Below are positions 1 through 8,999 of a stretch of DNA of 64,000 nt, piece after piece (positions within the stretch are counted from its first letter, which is position 1; the number at the start of each line of letters is the position of its first letter). Below the pieces are notes generated by a model, which searched no databases, was not told where the DNA came from, and was given only the letters and a program-made list of their open reading frames with translations. This DNA comes from Pseudomonas sp. Irchel s3b2 (GTDB lineage: Bacteria > Pseudomonadota > Gammaproteobacteria > Pseudomonadales > Pseudomonadaceae). The DNA lies in contig NZ_FYEB01000008.1 of the NCBI RefSeq assembly GCF_900187445.1, positions 124,001-188,000 on the forward strand, in the 5' to 3' direction. The translations under genes were made by a program, and so were the position numbers.

Positions 1-61
1 TTGTAAGCCGCTGCACGTTACAGCTCTGCAAGTGCGGGGCCGACAAACGGTTTTCGAGGTG

Positions 62-90
62 GCAAAAAGGGGGCCAAGCCCCCTTTTTGC
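62..90 (-). terminator. rpsB-downstream hairpin (terminator/attenuator)
   Basis: A near-perfect hairpin with a 13-bp stem (GCAAAAAGGGGGC paired with GCCCCCTTTTTGC) and a 3-nt loop lies just downstream of rpsB on the minus strand and ends in a run of T. Because tsf normally follows rpsB, it is probably a partial terminator or attenuator between the two. The tsf gene itself would lie outside the window. Confidence 0.75.
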
Positions 91-116
91 TTACTGAGTC
101 AACGCCAGGGCGTCAA

Positions 117-854
117 TTACTCAGCTGCTGCTGCCGGAGCTTCTTCAACGAACTGCTCGGTGCCGCCAGCAACGTGGTTGCGACCGCGGATAACAGCGTC
201 AGCCATCGAACCCATGTACAGCTGGATAGCGCGGATTGCGTCATCGTTGCCTGGGATGATGTAGTCAACGCCTTCCGGGCTGCTGTTGGTATCGACTACG
301 CCGATAACCGGGATGCCCAGCTTGTTGGCTTCGGTGATCGCGATGCGCTCGTGATCAACGTCGATAACGAACAGAGCGTCTGGCAGACCGCCCATGTCCT
401 TGATACCACCCAGGGAACGATCCAGCTTTTCCAGGTCACGGGAGCGCATCAGCGCTTCTTTCTTGGTCAGCTTGGCGAAAGTACCGTCTTCGGCTTGCAC
501 TTCAAGGTCACGCAGACGCTTGATGGAAGCACGGATGGTTTTGAAGTTGGTCAGCATGCCGCCCAACCAGCGGTGATCGACGTACGGCGAACCGCAACGT
601 GCTGCTTCTTCAGCAACGATCTTGCCAGCGGAACGCTTGGTGCCGACGAACAGAATCTTGTTTTTGCCCTGGGCCAGACGCTCTACGAAAGTCAGAGCTT
701 CGTTGAACATTGGCAGGGTTTTTTCAAGGTTGATGATGTGGATCTTGTTACGCGCGCCGAAAATGTATTTACCCATTTTCGGGTTCCAGTAACGGGTTTG
801 GTGACCGAAGTGCACACCGGCCTTCAGCATATCGCGCATGTTGACTTGGGACAT
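117..854 (-). CDS. rpsB: 30S ribosomal protein S2
   Basis: This 245-residue protein is the full-length S2 component of the small ribosomal subunit, which binds late near S1 and the head-body junction. It begins MSQVNMRDMLKAGVHFGHQ and contains the family signatures GVHFGHQTRYWNPKM and the later FVIDVDHERIAITEANKLGIP block. The ATG is preceded by an AAGGAA ribosome-binding site. A hairpin follows the stop, as expected before tsf. The gene diverges from map. S2 is known to repress its own operon in gammaproteobacteria, so the leader upstream is the likely control region. Confidence 0.99.
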   Translation of the reverse strand: MSQVNMRDMLKAGVHFGHQTRYWNPKMGKYIFGARNKIHIINLEKTLPMFNEALTFVERLAQGKNKILFVGTKRSAGKIVAEEAARCGSPYVDHRWLGGMLTNFKTIRASIKRLRDLEVQAEDGTFAKLTKKEALMRSRDLEKLDRSLGGIKDMGGLPDALFVIDVDHERIAITEANKLGIPVIGVVDTNSSPEGVDYIIPGNDDAIRAIQLYMGSMADAVIRGRNHVAGGTEQFVEEAPAAAAE

Positions 855-1226
855 GATAGTTCCTTAATAAGTCGGGTTTGGCCTCCACGTATCCCAATGA
901 CCAACCAGCAGCATCAGCTGAAGGCACCCAGGTCATCGTGTCGACACGTGTGTGGATTTAAGCTTTTCAGGGTATCCCCGGAAAGCGGCGCATTTTATAC
1001 CATAGGGCAGGCAAAAACGGAACCCGGATTCTGAAAACCTGGCGAATGCTTTGGAGCCCCACCTTGGAATCCCCACAGAATGCGCCATCCTATAAAGAGA
1101 AGCGATGCACAGAGGCTCAGATTTGCGCTGATCGTCTGGTAGAATCGCGTTTTTCAGGGCGTGATGTTTGTTCGCGAAATGCCCATTTCGTTTTAGAAGG
1201 CGCCATTGAGCGCAGAGAGAGCCTGT
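855..1226. promoter_or_regulatory. Divergent rpsB/map intergenic region
   Basis: This 372-bp stretch separates the divergent rpsB and map genes and holds no credible gene. On the minus strand a TATAAA -10-like box (complement of 993-998) lies about 140 bases upstream of the rpsB start, with a weak TTCCGT hexamer 17 bases further upstream. This implies a long rpsB leader, consistent with known S2 autoregulation. On the plus strand a TAGAAT box near 1140 may serve map, but no matching -35 is visible. Promoter calls are weak. Confidence 0.4.
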
Positions 1227-2009
1227 ATGACCGTCACCCTCAAAACCCCAGAGGACATCGCAAAAATGCGGATCGCCGGCAAATTGGCCGCCGATGTGCT
1301 GGAAATGATTGCCGATTATGTCAAACCGGGTGTCACCACCGAAGAGCTGGACCGCATCTGCCACGACTATATCGTCAATGAGCAGAAAGCCATCCCTGCG
1401 CCGCTCAACTACAAGGGCTTCCCGAAGTCGATCTGCACCTCGATCAACCACGTGGTCTGCCACGGCATCCCGAACGAGAAACCGTTGAAGGATGGCGACA
1501 CGCTGAACATCGACGTCACCGTGATCAAGGACGGTTACCACGGCGATACCAGCCGCATGTTCCACGTCGGTACCGTGCCGGTCTGGGCCGAGCGCCTGTC
1601 CCAGGTGACTCAGGAATGCATGTACAAGGCCATCGAACTGGTCAAACCCGGCTGCCGCCTGGGCGATATCGGTGAAGTGATCCAGAAGCACGCGGAAAAG
1701 AACGGCTTCTCGGTGGTTCGCGAGTTCTGCGGCCATGGCATCGGCAAGGTGTTCCACGAAGAGCCGCAGATCCTGCACTACGGCCGCGCCGGCACCGGCA
1801 TGGAACTGAAAGCCGGCATGACCTTCACCATCGAGCCGATGATCAACCAGGGCAAAGCCGACACCAAGGTGTTGGGCGATGGCTGGACCGCCATTACCAA
1901 GGACCGCAAACTGTCGGCACAGTGGGAACACACCCTGCTGGTGACCGATACCGGTTACGAGATCTTCACTTTGCGCAGCGACGATACCATCCCGCGCGTT
2001 TCGGCCTGA
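1227..2009 (+). CDS. map: Type I methionine aminopeptidase
   Basis: This 260-residue enzyme removes the N-terminal methionine from nascent proteins in the cytoplasm. The dinuclear metal ligands are visible: Asp96 (NIDVTV), Asp107 (GDTSRMF), His170 (CGHGIGKVFHEEP), and the glutamates of TFTIEPMIN and QWEHTLL. An upstream in-frame TTG at 1206 would add seven residues. The ATG at 1227 (MTVTLKTPEDIAKMR) fits the family N-terminus and follows an AGAGAG ribosome-binding site. It diverges from rpsB and is followed closely by glnD, the usual Pseudomonas arrangement. Confidence 0.98.
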   Translation: MTVTLKTPEDIAKMRIAGKLAADVLEMIADYVKPGVTTEELDRICHDYIVNEQKAIPAPLNYKGFPKSICTSINHVVCHGIPNEKPLKDGDTLNIDVTVIKDGYHGDTSRMFHVGTVPVWAERLSQVTQECMYKAIELVKPGCRLGDIGEVIQKHAEKNGFSVVREFCGHGIGKVFHEEPQILHYGRAGTGMELKAGMTFTIEPMINQGKADTKVLGDGWTAITKDRKLSAQWEHTLLVTDTGYEIFTLRSDDTIPRVSA

Positions 2010-2054
2010 TCCCGCCCGCTCCGTTCCCAGCCTTATAGAAAGGAAAGCCAATCG

Positions 2055-4757
2055 ATGCCGCAGGTGGATCCCGAACTCTTCGACCGCGGCCAGTTCCAGG
2101 CTGAACTGGCCCTGAAGGCAAGCCCTATTGCTGCTTTCAAGAAGGCCATCCGTCAAGCCCGCGAGGTACTTGACGAACGGTTTCGCAGTGGTCGGGACAT
2201 TCGCCGGCTGATCGAGGATCGCGCCTGGTTTATCGACAACATCCTGCAACAAGCCTGGGAACAGTTTAACTGGAGCGAAGATGCCGATATCGCCCTCGTG
2301 GCGGTCGGCGGCTACGGTCGTGGCGAGTTGCACCCCTATTCCGACATCGATCTGCTGATTTTACTGGACAACGCCGATCACGAAATTTTTCGCGATTCCA
2401 TCGAGCGCTTTCTGACGTTGCTGTGGGACATCGGCCTGGAAGTCGGCCAGAGCGTTCGTTCGGTGGATGAATGCTCCGAAGAAGCCCGCGCAGACCTGAC
2501 GGTAGTCACCAACTTGATGGAAAGCCGCACCATCTGCGGCCCTGAACGCCTGCGTCAGCGCATGCTGGACGTCACCAGCACCGAGCACATGTGGCCCAGC
2601 AAGGAGTTCTTCCTGGCCAAACGCGCCGAGCAGAAAGCCCGACACCACAAGTACAACGACACCGAGTACAACCTGGAGCCCAACGTCAAAGGTTCGCCCG
2701 GCGGACTGCGGGATATTCAGACGATTCTCTGGGTCGCCCGTCGTCAGTACGGCACCCTGAACCTGCGGGCCCTGGCGGGCGAAGGTTTCCTGGTAGAGAG
2801 CGAAAATGCCCTGCTGGCCTCGTCCCAGGAGTTTCTGTGGAAGGTGCGCTATGCGCTGCACATGCTCGCCGGCCGTTCCGAAGACCGTTTGCTGTTCGAT
2901 CACCAGCGCACGATTGCCGGGCTGCTGGGTTTCGAAGGCAATGACGCCAAGCACGCCATCGAAAACTTCATGCAGCAGTACTACCGGGTAGTCATGAGCA
3001 TTGCCCAGCTCAGCGACCTGATTATCCAGCACTTCGAAGAAGTGATCCTGGCGCCCGAAGACGAAGCACCGCCACAACCGATCAACTCGCGGTTCCAGCT
3101 GCATGACGGCTACATCGAGGCGCGCAACGATAACGTGTTCCGCCGGACGCCATTCGCCATGCTCGAAATTTTCGTGCTGATGGCCCAGCAACCGGAGATC
3201 AAAGGCGTACGCGCCGATACCATCCGTCTGCTACGCGAGAACCGTCATCTGATCGATGACGATTTTCGCAATGACATCCGCAACACCAGCCTGTTCATCG
3301 AGTTGTTCAAGTGCAAGATCGGCATCCACCGCAATCTGCGGCGGATGAACCGTTACGGCATCCTTGGGCGCTATCTGCCGGAGTTCGGTTTCATTGTCGG
3401 GCAGATGCAACATGACTTGTTTCACATCTATACGGTCGACGCGCATACCCTGAACCTGATCAAGCACCTGCGTAAGTTGCAGTACACCCAGGTGTCGGAA
3501 AAATTCCCGCTGGCCAGCAAGCTAATGGCCAAACTGCCCAAACCCGAGCTGATTTACCTCGCCGGTCTGTACCACGACATCGGCAAGGGCCGACATGGCG
3601 ATCACTCGGAAATCGGTGCCGTGGATGCCGAAGCTTTTTGCCAGCGCCACCAGTTGCCGATCTGGGACAGCCGCCTGATCGTCTGGCTGGTGCAGAACCA
3701 TCTGATGATGTCGACCACGGCCCAGCGCAAGGATCTGTCCGACCCGCACGTGATCCACGATTTCGCGCAGACCGTCGGCGATGAAACCCGCCTCGATTAT
3801 CTGTACGTGCTGACCGTTGCGGACATCAACGCCACCAACCCGACGCTATGGAACTCCTGGCGCGCGAGCCTGTTGCGTCAGCTCTACACCGAGACCAAGC
3901 GTGCCTTGCGTCGTGGCCTGGAAAACCCGGTGGATCGCGAAGAGCAGATCCGCCAGACCCAGAGCGCGGCACTGGACATCCTGGTACGTGGCGGCAACGA
4001 CCCGGACGATGTCGAGCAGTTGTGGGCGCAATTGGGCGATGACTATTTCCTGCGCCACACCGCCGGCGACGTGGCCTGGCACACTGACGCGATTCTGCAG
4101 CAGCCGGCCGACGGTGGCCCGCTGGTGCTGATCAAGGAAACCACCCAGCGCGAGTTCGAGGGCGGTACGCAGATCTTCATCTATGCACCGGACCAGCATG
4201 ATTTCTTCGCCGTGACCGTGGCGGCGATGGACCAGCTCAATCTGAACATTCACGACGCCCGGGTCATCACCTCCAGCAGCCAGTTCACCCTCGACACCTA
4301 TATCGTGCTCGACACCGATGGCGACTCGATCGGCGATAACCCGGCACGGGTCAAGCAGATCCGCGAAGGCCTGACCGAAGCCCTGCGCAATCCGGATAAC
4401 TACCCGACCATCATCCAGCGTCGAGTGCCGCGCCAGCTCAAGCATTTCGCGTTTGCGCCACAAGTGACAATTCACAACGACGCTCAGCGTCCGGTGACGG
4501 TACTGGAGCTAAGCGCCCCGGATCGCCCCGGCCTGCTGGCACGGATCGGCACGATCTTCCTCGAGTTCGACCTGTCGCTGCAGAACGCCAAGATCGCCAC
4601 CTTGGGCGAGCGCGTGGAAGACGTGTTCTTTATCACCGACGCGAACAATCAGCCGCTGTCCGACCCATTGCTGTGCAGCCGTTTGCAGGATGCAATCGTC
4701 AAGCAACTGAGCGTCAGCCAGGAACCCGATATCAAACTGTCACGAATCAGTTTCTGA
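2055..4757 (+). CDS. glnD: Bifunctional PII uridylyltransferase/uridylyl-removing enzyme
   Basis: This 900-residue GlnD senses glutamine and adds or removes UMP on PII proteins, which control glutamine synthetase and the NtrBC system. The nucleotidyltransferase motif GGYGRGELHPYSDIDLLIL (residues 85-103, metal-binding Asp97 and Asp99) is at the N-terminus. The HD hydrolase motif YHDIGKGRHGDHSEIGA is centred on His507-Asp508. Two C-terminal ACT domains follow, one near 700-780 and one beginning TVLELSAPDRPGLLARIG. Its length is normal for the family. An AGAAAGGAAA ribosome-binding site precedes the ATG. Confidence 0.98.
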   Translation: MPQVDPELFDRGQFQAELALKASPIAAFKKAIRQAREVLDERFRSGRDIRRLIEDRAWFIDNILQQAWEQFNWSEDADIALVAVGGYGRGELHPYSDIDLLILLDNADHEIFRDSIERFLTLLWDIGLEVGQSVRSVDECSEEARADLTVVTNLMESRTICGPERLRQRMLDVTSTEHMWPSKEFFLAKRAEQKARHHKYNDTEYNLEPNVKGSPGGLRDIQTILWVARRQYGTLNLRALAGEGFLVESENALLASSQEFLWKVRYALHMLAGRSEDRLLFDHQRTIAGLLGFEGNDAKHAIENFMQQYYRVVMSIAQLSDLIIQHFEEVILAPEDEAPPQPINSRFQLHDGYIEARNDNVFRRTPFAMLEIFVLMAQQPEIKGVRADTIRLLRENRHLIDDDFRNDIRNTSLFIELFKCKIGIHRNLRRMNRYGILGRYLPEFGFIVGQMQHDLFHIYTVDAHTLNLIKHLRKLQYTQVSEKFPLASKLMAKLPKPELIYLAGLYHDIGKGRHGDHSEIGAVDAEAFCQRHQLPIWDSRLIVWLVQNHLMMSTTAQRKDLSDPHVIHDFAQTVGDETRLDYLYVLTVADINATNPTLWNSWRASLLRQLYTETKRALRRGLENPVDREEQIRQTQSAALDILVRGGNDPDDVEQLWAQLGDDYFLRHTAGDVAWHTDAILQQPADGGPLVLIKETTQREFEGGTQIFIYAPDQHDFFAVTVAAMDQLNLNIHDARVITSSSQFTLDTYIVLDTDGDSIGDNPARVKQIREGLTEALRNPDNYPTIIQRRVPRQLKHFAFAPQVTIHNDAQRPVTVLELSAPDRPGLLARIGTIFLEFDLSLQNAKIATLGERVEDVFFITDANNQPLSDPLLCSRLQDAIVKQLSVSQEPDIKLSRISF

Positions 4758-4793
4758 ATTAACAAACCGCCATGGGAGCGCGAACCTGCCCTT

Positions 4794-4892
4794 TGTAGGA
4801 GCTGGCTTGCCAGCGATGAATTCAAATGCGCCGCGCTCACCCGGTAGCACGCGTTATCGTTAACGACCATCGCTGGCAAGCCAGCTCCTACA
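4794..4892. repeat. REPIN between glnD and dapC
   Basis: Two inverted REP units, TGTAGGAGCTGGCTTGCCAGCGATG and its complement CATCGCTGGCAAGCCAGCTCCTACA, flank a ~50-base spacer. This is the typical Pseudomonas REP doublet (REPIN). It fills most of the 178-bp gap between glnD and dapC, so it may form a strong hairpin in a read-through transcript. Confidence 0.9.
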
Positions 4893-4935
4893 GGAATCTG
4901 AGCTTGTCTGCTCCCGCACCGAACGAGACTCATCG

Positions 4936-6138
4936 ATGAACAACGCTCTGAACCAGTTGCAGCCCTACCCGTTCGAAAAGCTCCGCGCCCTGCTCGGCAG
5001 CGTCACGCCAAACCCGGACAAGCGCGCCATTGCGTTGTCCATCGGCGAGCCGAAACACCGCTCGCCAAGCTTCGTCGCCGAAGCGCTGGCAAGCAATCTG
5101 GATCAGATGGCCGTATACCCGACCACCCTCGGCATCCCGGCCCTGCGTGAAGCCATTGCCGCCTGGTGCGAACGTCGCTTCAGCGTCCCGAACGGCTGGC
5201 TCGACCCGGCGCGCAACGTGCTGCCGGTCAACGGCACCCGTGAAGCGCTGTTCGCCTTCACCCAGACCGTAGTCAACCGGGGTGATGATGCACTGGTGGT
5301 CAGCCCGAACCCGTTTTATCAGATCTACGAAGGCGCGGCGTTCCTGGCCGGGGCCAAGCCGCATTACCTGCCGTGCCTGGACGAAAACGGCTTCAACCCG
5401 GACTTCGACGCCGTATCGCCGGACATCTGGAAGCGCTGCCAGATCCTGTTCCTGTGCTCGCCAGGCAACCCGACCGGTGCGTTGATTCCGGTCGAAACCC
5501 TGAAGAAGCTGATCGCCCTGGCCGACGAATACGACTTCGTGATCGCTGCCGACGAATGCTATAGCGAATTGTACTTCGACGAACAAACCCCGCCGGCCGG
5601 CCTGCTCAGCGCCTGCGTGGAACTGGGCCGCAAGGATTTCAAGCGTTGCGTGGTGTTCCACAGCCTGTCCAAGCGCTCCAACCTGCCGGGCCTGCGTTCG
5701 GGATTTGTGGCCGGTGATGCTGACATCCTCAAAGGCTTTTTGCTCTATCGCACCTACCACGGCTGTGCGATGCCGGTTCAAACACAACTGGCCAGCGTTG
5801 CCGCATGGAATGACGAAGTGCATGTACGCGCCAACCGTGCGCTGTATCGCGAGAAGTATGATGCGGTGCTGGAGATTCTCAGTCCGGTGATGGATGTGCA
5901 ACGCCCCGATGGTGGTTTCTACCTGTGGCCAAATGTGAACGGCGACGACGCTGCATTTTGCCGCGACCTGTTCGAACAGGAGCATGTGACTGTAGTACCT
6001 GGCTCTTACTTGTCCCGGGAGGTCGATGGCGTCAATCCGGGTGCCGGGCGTGTACGCATGGCACTGGTTGCGCCTTTGGCGGAATGTGTAGAAGCGGCTG
6101 AGCGAATTCGCGATTTCATATCCACTCGCAACAATTAA
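4936..6138 (+). CDS. dapC: Succinyldiaminopimelate transaminase
   Basis: This 400-residue fold-type I PLP aminotransferase converts N-succinyl-2-amino-6-oxopimelate to N-succinyl-L,L-diaminopimelate in lysine and peptidoglycan-precursor synthesis. The PLP lysine is Lys246 in FHSLSKRSNLPGLRSGF. SPGNPTGALIP and AADECYSELYF are the cofactor-binding blocks, and GRVRMALVAPL near the C-terminus carries the carboxylate-binding arginine. The assignment as DapC rather than a generic aminotransferase rests on its length, the glnD-dapC linkage known in Pseudomonas, and the nearby dapD. Confidence 0.93.
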   Translation: MNNALNQLQPYPFEKLRALLGSVTPNPDKRAIALSIGEPKHRSPSFVAEALASNLDQMAVYPTTLGIPALREAIAAWCERRFSVPNGWLDPARNVLPVNGTREALFAFTQTVVNRGDDALVVSPNPFYQIYEGAAFLAGAKPHYLPCLDENGFNPDFDAVSPDIWKRCQILFLCSPGNPTGALIPVETLKKLIALADEYDFVIAADECYSELYFDEQTPPAGLLSACVELGRKDFKRCVVFHSLSKRSNLPGLRSGFVAGDADILKGFLLYRTYHGCAMPVQTQLASVAAWNDEVHVRANRALYREKYDAVLEILSPVMDVQRPDGGFYLWPNVNGDDAAFCRDLFEQEHVTVVPGSYLSREVDGVNPGAGRVRMALVAPLAECVEAAERIRDFISTRNN

Positions 6139-6320
6139 TTGAAACTGCCCTGTACCGTGCAATGCGGTGCGGGGCACTCCGAAAGTAAACTTCCCGGATC
6201 GTCACCCCAACACATATCAACTTCATACAAACGCAACATCCAGAACAACTAACAAGATAGAAATCCACACCACTTCCAAATACCGTTAGAACTCCTTAAC
6301 AAAAGAGTTCACACAACAAC

Positions 6321-7073
6321 ATGAATCCACAATACTGCAGAACCATTATACCCACCGACCCAATAGCCTCTTACAATGTCGCAATAAACGAGCGACCCGA
6401 TAACAGAACTATCAGCAGCGGCGGAAGGCAGAAACGCAGTGTCGGTGAACACACCAAGTATTGGAACCCGGGAAGAACCCTGAAAATCCTTGTCTTCAGT
6501 TATAACGAACATTCTTTCGAAGCCGTTAAAAACGGCATAAATAGATGGCAACCTTACGTCAATCTAAATTTCGAATTTCTCGAAATGGATGAAGGGGACA
6601 TCTATCAGCATCCCAATGAGTTTCTAGGTGACATTCGGATCAATTTCAATCCACTTATTAGTGGTGGGCGTTCAGCGATGGGTACGGACTCGCTTACAGG
6701 AGCGCCTGATAGCGAATCGATGCAGTTATCAACTAACTTCTCTTCCCCGGATTACGAAGCGTTGATCATTCATGAGTTTGGGCATGCGTTGGGTCTGGAC
6801 CATGAACATCAACATCCCGATGCAGCAATACCCTGGGACCGAGAAAAAGCTTATTACCATTTCTCTGCGACTGCGGGATATTCCAGATCAGAAGTTGACG
6901 CCAACGTCTTTCCTCTCGAGCGCAGCGCGGATCGAACATATGCCGCTTACGACCGACATTCAGTAATGCATTATCAAATCTACAACGAACTAACGATTGG
7001 CGACTGGCATCAACCCCTAAATACAAACATCAGCGCAGGTGATATTGCATTTATGCGCAGTATTTATCCATAA
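6321..7073 (+). CDS. Metzincin-type zinc metalloprotease (astacin-like, M12)
   Basis: This 250-residue protein carries the full metzincin zinc signature HEFGHALGLDH, with ligands His151, His155 and His161. A Met-turn SVMHY lies about 60 residues later, which is the form typical of astacins. The N-terminal ~45 residues are hydrophilic and show no signal peptide, so it may act in the cytosol or leave by a non-Sec route. Its GC is clearly lower than its neighbours (about 38-60% in sampled 60-base lines), and the leader 6139-6320 is AT-rich. It interrupts the otherwise conserved dapC-arsC-dapD neighbourhood, suggesting acquisition by transfer. The ribosome-binding site is weak (AAAAGAG). The substrate is unknown. 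Confidence 0.85.
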   Translation: MNPQYCRTIIPTDPIASYNVAINERPDNRTISSGGRQKRSVGEHTKYWNPGRTLKILVFSYNEHSFEAVKNGINRWQPYVNLNFEFLEMDEGDIYQHPNEFLGDIRINFNPLISGGRSAMGTDSLTGAPDSESMQLSTNFSSPDYEALIIHEFGHALGLDHEHQHPDAAIPWDREKAYYHFSATAGYSRSEVDANVFPLERSADRTYAAYDRHSVMHYQIYNELTIGDWHQPLNTNISAGDIAFMRSIYP

Positions 7074-7424
7074 ACCCCTTGGAGCAACATAGGCCGCGAG
7101 CGACAGCTGAATCACTCTGGCAGCGATAAAAATCGACAAGTCTCGTTCGGCAACCCCATTGCCGCCCATTAGCAGTGGCCCGGATAAAAAACCCGCCGTG
7201 GTCACTGCCCCTATGCCAGCCACAGTCAGAAACGCACCGTGGGTGCTTGCGTCATCTCGCGCTTGCCACGCCACTGCCCAGCAGAACTGACAAGCGCCAG
7301 ATACCCTGCACCCAGACAAACTGCAGCGCGGACAGACAAACCCGACCACAGCCGCCGCGAAACCGCCCGGTCATGGCATAATCCGTCACCTTTTATTTTC
7401 AGTACCTGCAAAAGGGGCAATTCC
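7074..7424. other. Intergenic region with possible coding remnant
   Basis: This 351-bp gap follows the inserted metalloprotease. A minus-strand reading frame covers 7017-7349 and encodes a hydrophobic peptide containing GAFLTVAGIGAVTTAGFLSG, which looks like membrane-transporter segments. The frame has no clear start, no ribosome-binding site and runs into the protease gene. It may be the decayed end of a transporter gene disrupted when the protease gene arrived. No promoter stands out, apart from the AAGGGG ribosome-binding site of the next gene. Confidence 0.3.
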
Positions 7425-7787
7425 TTGACCGTTTCAAGCAAAACGTTGCACCTTTTCGGCATCAAAGCCTGCGACACCATGAAAAAGGCGCGCACCTGGC
7501 TCGATGAACACGCTGTCAGCTATGACTTTCACGATTACAAAACGGTCGGAATCGACCGTGAACACCTGCGCCAATGGTGCGACGAGCACGGCTGGCAAGT
7601 GGTGTTGAACCGCGCAGGCACGACCTTTCGCAAGCTCGACGACGAACGCAAAGCCGATCTCGACCAGCCGAAAGCCATCGAACTGATGCTCGCACAACCT
7701 TCGATGATCAAGCGCCCGGTGCTTGATCTCGGTGACCGAACCCTGATTGGCTTCAAGCCAGATATCTACGCGGCCGCACTCAAGTAA
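7425..7787 (+). CDS. ArsC/Spx-family protein (YffB type)
   Basis: This 120-residue thioredoxin-fold protein belongs to the ArsC/Spx superfamily, YffB branch. The N-terminal HLFGIKACDTMKKARTWLDE carries the single redox cysteine Cys16 (family CDTMKKA motif) rather than the CxxC of Spx. TFRKLDD and MIKRPVLDL are the conserved downstream blocks. YffB-type proteins may be GSH-dependent reductases, but their true role is not settled. The start is taken as TTG 7425 with an AAGGGGC ribosome-binding site, because upstream in-frame sequence is not conserved-looking. It sits 33 bp before dapD, likely in one operon. Confidence 0.88.
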   Translation: MTVSSKTLHLFGIKACDTMKKARTWLDEHAVSYDFHDYKTVGIDREHLRQWCDEHGWQVVLNRAGTTFRKLDDERKADLDQPKAIELMLAQPSMIKRPVLDLGDRTLIGFKPDIYAAALK

Positions 7788-7820
7788 GGCAGCCCGTTCC
7801 ATTTTGTTAGAGGTATCAAC

Positions 7821-8855
7821 ATGTCCACTACCCTGTTCAGCCTGGCCTTCGGTGTCGGCACTCAAAACCGTCAAGGCGCATGGCTGGAAGTGTTTTACGC
7901 GCAGCCACTGCTCAACCCGTCGGCCGAACTGGTCGCTGCCATTGCGCCGGTTCTTGGCTACACCGACGGCAATCAGGCCATCGCCTTCAGCACTGCTCAG
8001 GCGTCCCAACTGGCTGAGGCGCTGAAAGGTGTCGACGCTGCACAAGCGGCACTGCTGACCCGTCTGGCCGAGAGCCACAAGCCGCTGGTCGCGACTATTT
8101 TGGCCGAAGACGCTCAGCTGACTTCCACGCCTGAGGCTTACCTCAAGCTGCATTTGCTCTCTCATCGCCTGGTCAAGCCGCATGGCCTGAACCTGGCTGG
8201 CGTGTTCCCGCTGCTGCCGAACGTGGCCTGGACCAGCCAAGGTGCGATCGATCTGGCCGAACTGGCCGAGCATCAACTGGAAGCCCGTCTGCGCGGCGAG
8301 CTGCTGGAAGTGTTCTCGGTGGACAAGTTCCCGAAAATGACCGACTACGTGGTACCGGCCGGCGTGCGCATCGCTGACGCGGCGCGTATTCGTCTGGGCG
8401 CTTACGTGGGCGAAGGCACCACCGTCATGCACGAAGGTTTCGTCAACTTCAACGCCGGTACCGAAGGCCCGGGCATGATCGAAGGTCGTGTATCGGCGGG
8501 CGTGTTCGTTGGCAAGGGCTCGGATCTGGGCGGCGGTTGCTCGACCATGGGCACCCTGTCGGGTGGCGGCAACATCGTGATCAAGGTTGGCGAAGGCTGC
8601 CTGATCGGCGCCAACGCCGGTATCGGTATCCCGTTGGGCGACCGCAACACCGTTGAGTCGGGTCTGTATGTGACGGCCGGTACCAAGGTTGCGCTGCTGG
8701 ACGAGCACAACAAGCTGGTCAAGGTCGTTAAAGCCCGTGAGCTGGCCGGTCAGCCTGACCTGCTGTTCCGTCGCAATTCGGAGACCGGTGCTGTGGAGTG
8801 CAAAACCCACAAATCGGCCATCGAACTGAACGAAGCGCTGCACGCTCACAACTAA
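7821..8855 (+). CDS. dapD: Tetrahydrodipicolinate N-succinyltransferase
   Basis: This 344-residue enzyme transfers succinyl from succinyl-CoA to tetrahydrodipicolinate, the committed step of the succinylase route to meso-diaminopimelate. Residues ~175-300 form a left-handed beta-helix with hexapeptide repeats (GVRIADAARIRLGAYVGEG, GVFVGKGSDLGGG, CLIGANAGIGIPLG). The N-terminal half and length match the long Pseudomonas/actinobacterial-type DapD, not the ~274-residue E. coli form. An AGAGGT ribosome-binding site precedes the ATG. A REPIN follows the stop. Confidence 0.97.
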   Translation: MSTTLFSLAFGVGTQNRQGAWLEVFYAQPLLNPSAELVAAIAPVLGYTDGNQAIAFSTAQASQLAEALKGVDAAQAALLTRLAESHKPLVATILAEDAQLTSTPEAYLKLHLLSHRLVKPHGLNLAGVFPLLPNVAWTSQGAIDLAELAEHQLEARLRGELLEVFSVDKFPKMTDYVVPAGVRIADAARIRLGAYVGEGTTVMHEGFVNFNAGTEGPGMIEGRVSAGVFVGKGSDLGGGCSTMGTLSGGGNIVIKVGEGCLIGANAGIGIPLGDRNTVESGLYVTAGTKVALLDEHNKLVKVVKARELAGQPDLLFRRNSETGAVECKTHKSAIELNEALHAHN

Positions 8856-8883
8856 GCAGGGCGTCACACGATCACCTGTGTTG

Positions 8884-8954
8884 TATAGGAGCGGGCTTGC
8901 CCGCGAAGCTTTTGGCGGTCTCAAGGGCCCCTTCGCGAGCAAGCTCGCTCCTAC
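8884..8954. repeat. REPIN between dapD and csdA
   Basis: Inverted REP units TATAGGAGCGGGCTTGCCCGCGAAG and CTTCGCGAGCAAGCTCGCTCCTACA surround a ~21-base spacer. The two arms differ at a few positions, so this copy has drifted more than the one near 59.6 kb. Confidence 0.88.
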
Positions 8955-8999
8955 ACAGGTCAGGCGAACACCCGCCCATGTTCACCAGGGCCCAATAGC

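Noticed and set aside
1124..1145. Possible map promoter (TTGCGC...TAGAAT)
   Set aside because: The spacing between the two boxes is only 11 bp, too short for sigma70.
933..2333. Long minus-strand frame (466 codons) opposite map
   Set aside because: It lies wholly antisense to map and the start of glnD, has no ribosome-binding site and encodes a His/Gln/Val-rich composition typical of antisense frames in GC-rich genes.
7017..7349. Hydrophobic minus-strand frame after the metalloprotease
   Set aside because: It looks like transporter segments but has no start signal and overlaps a real gene; kept only as a possible remnant in the intergenic entry.
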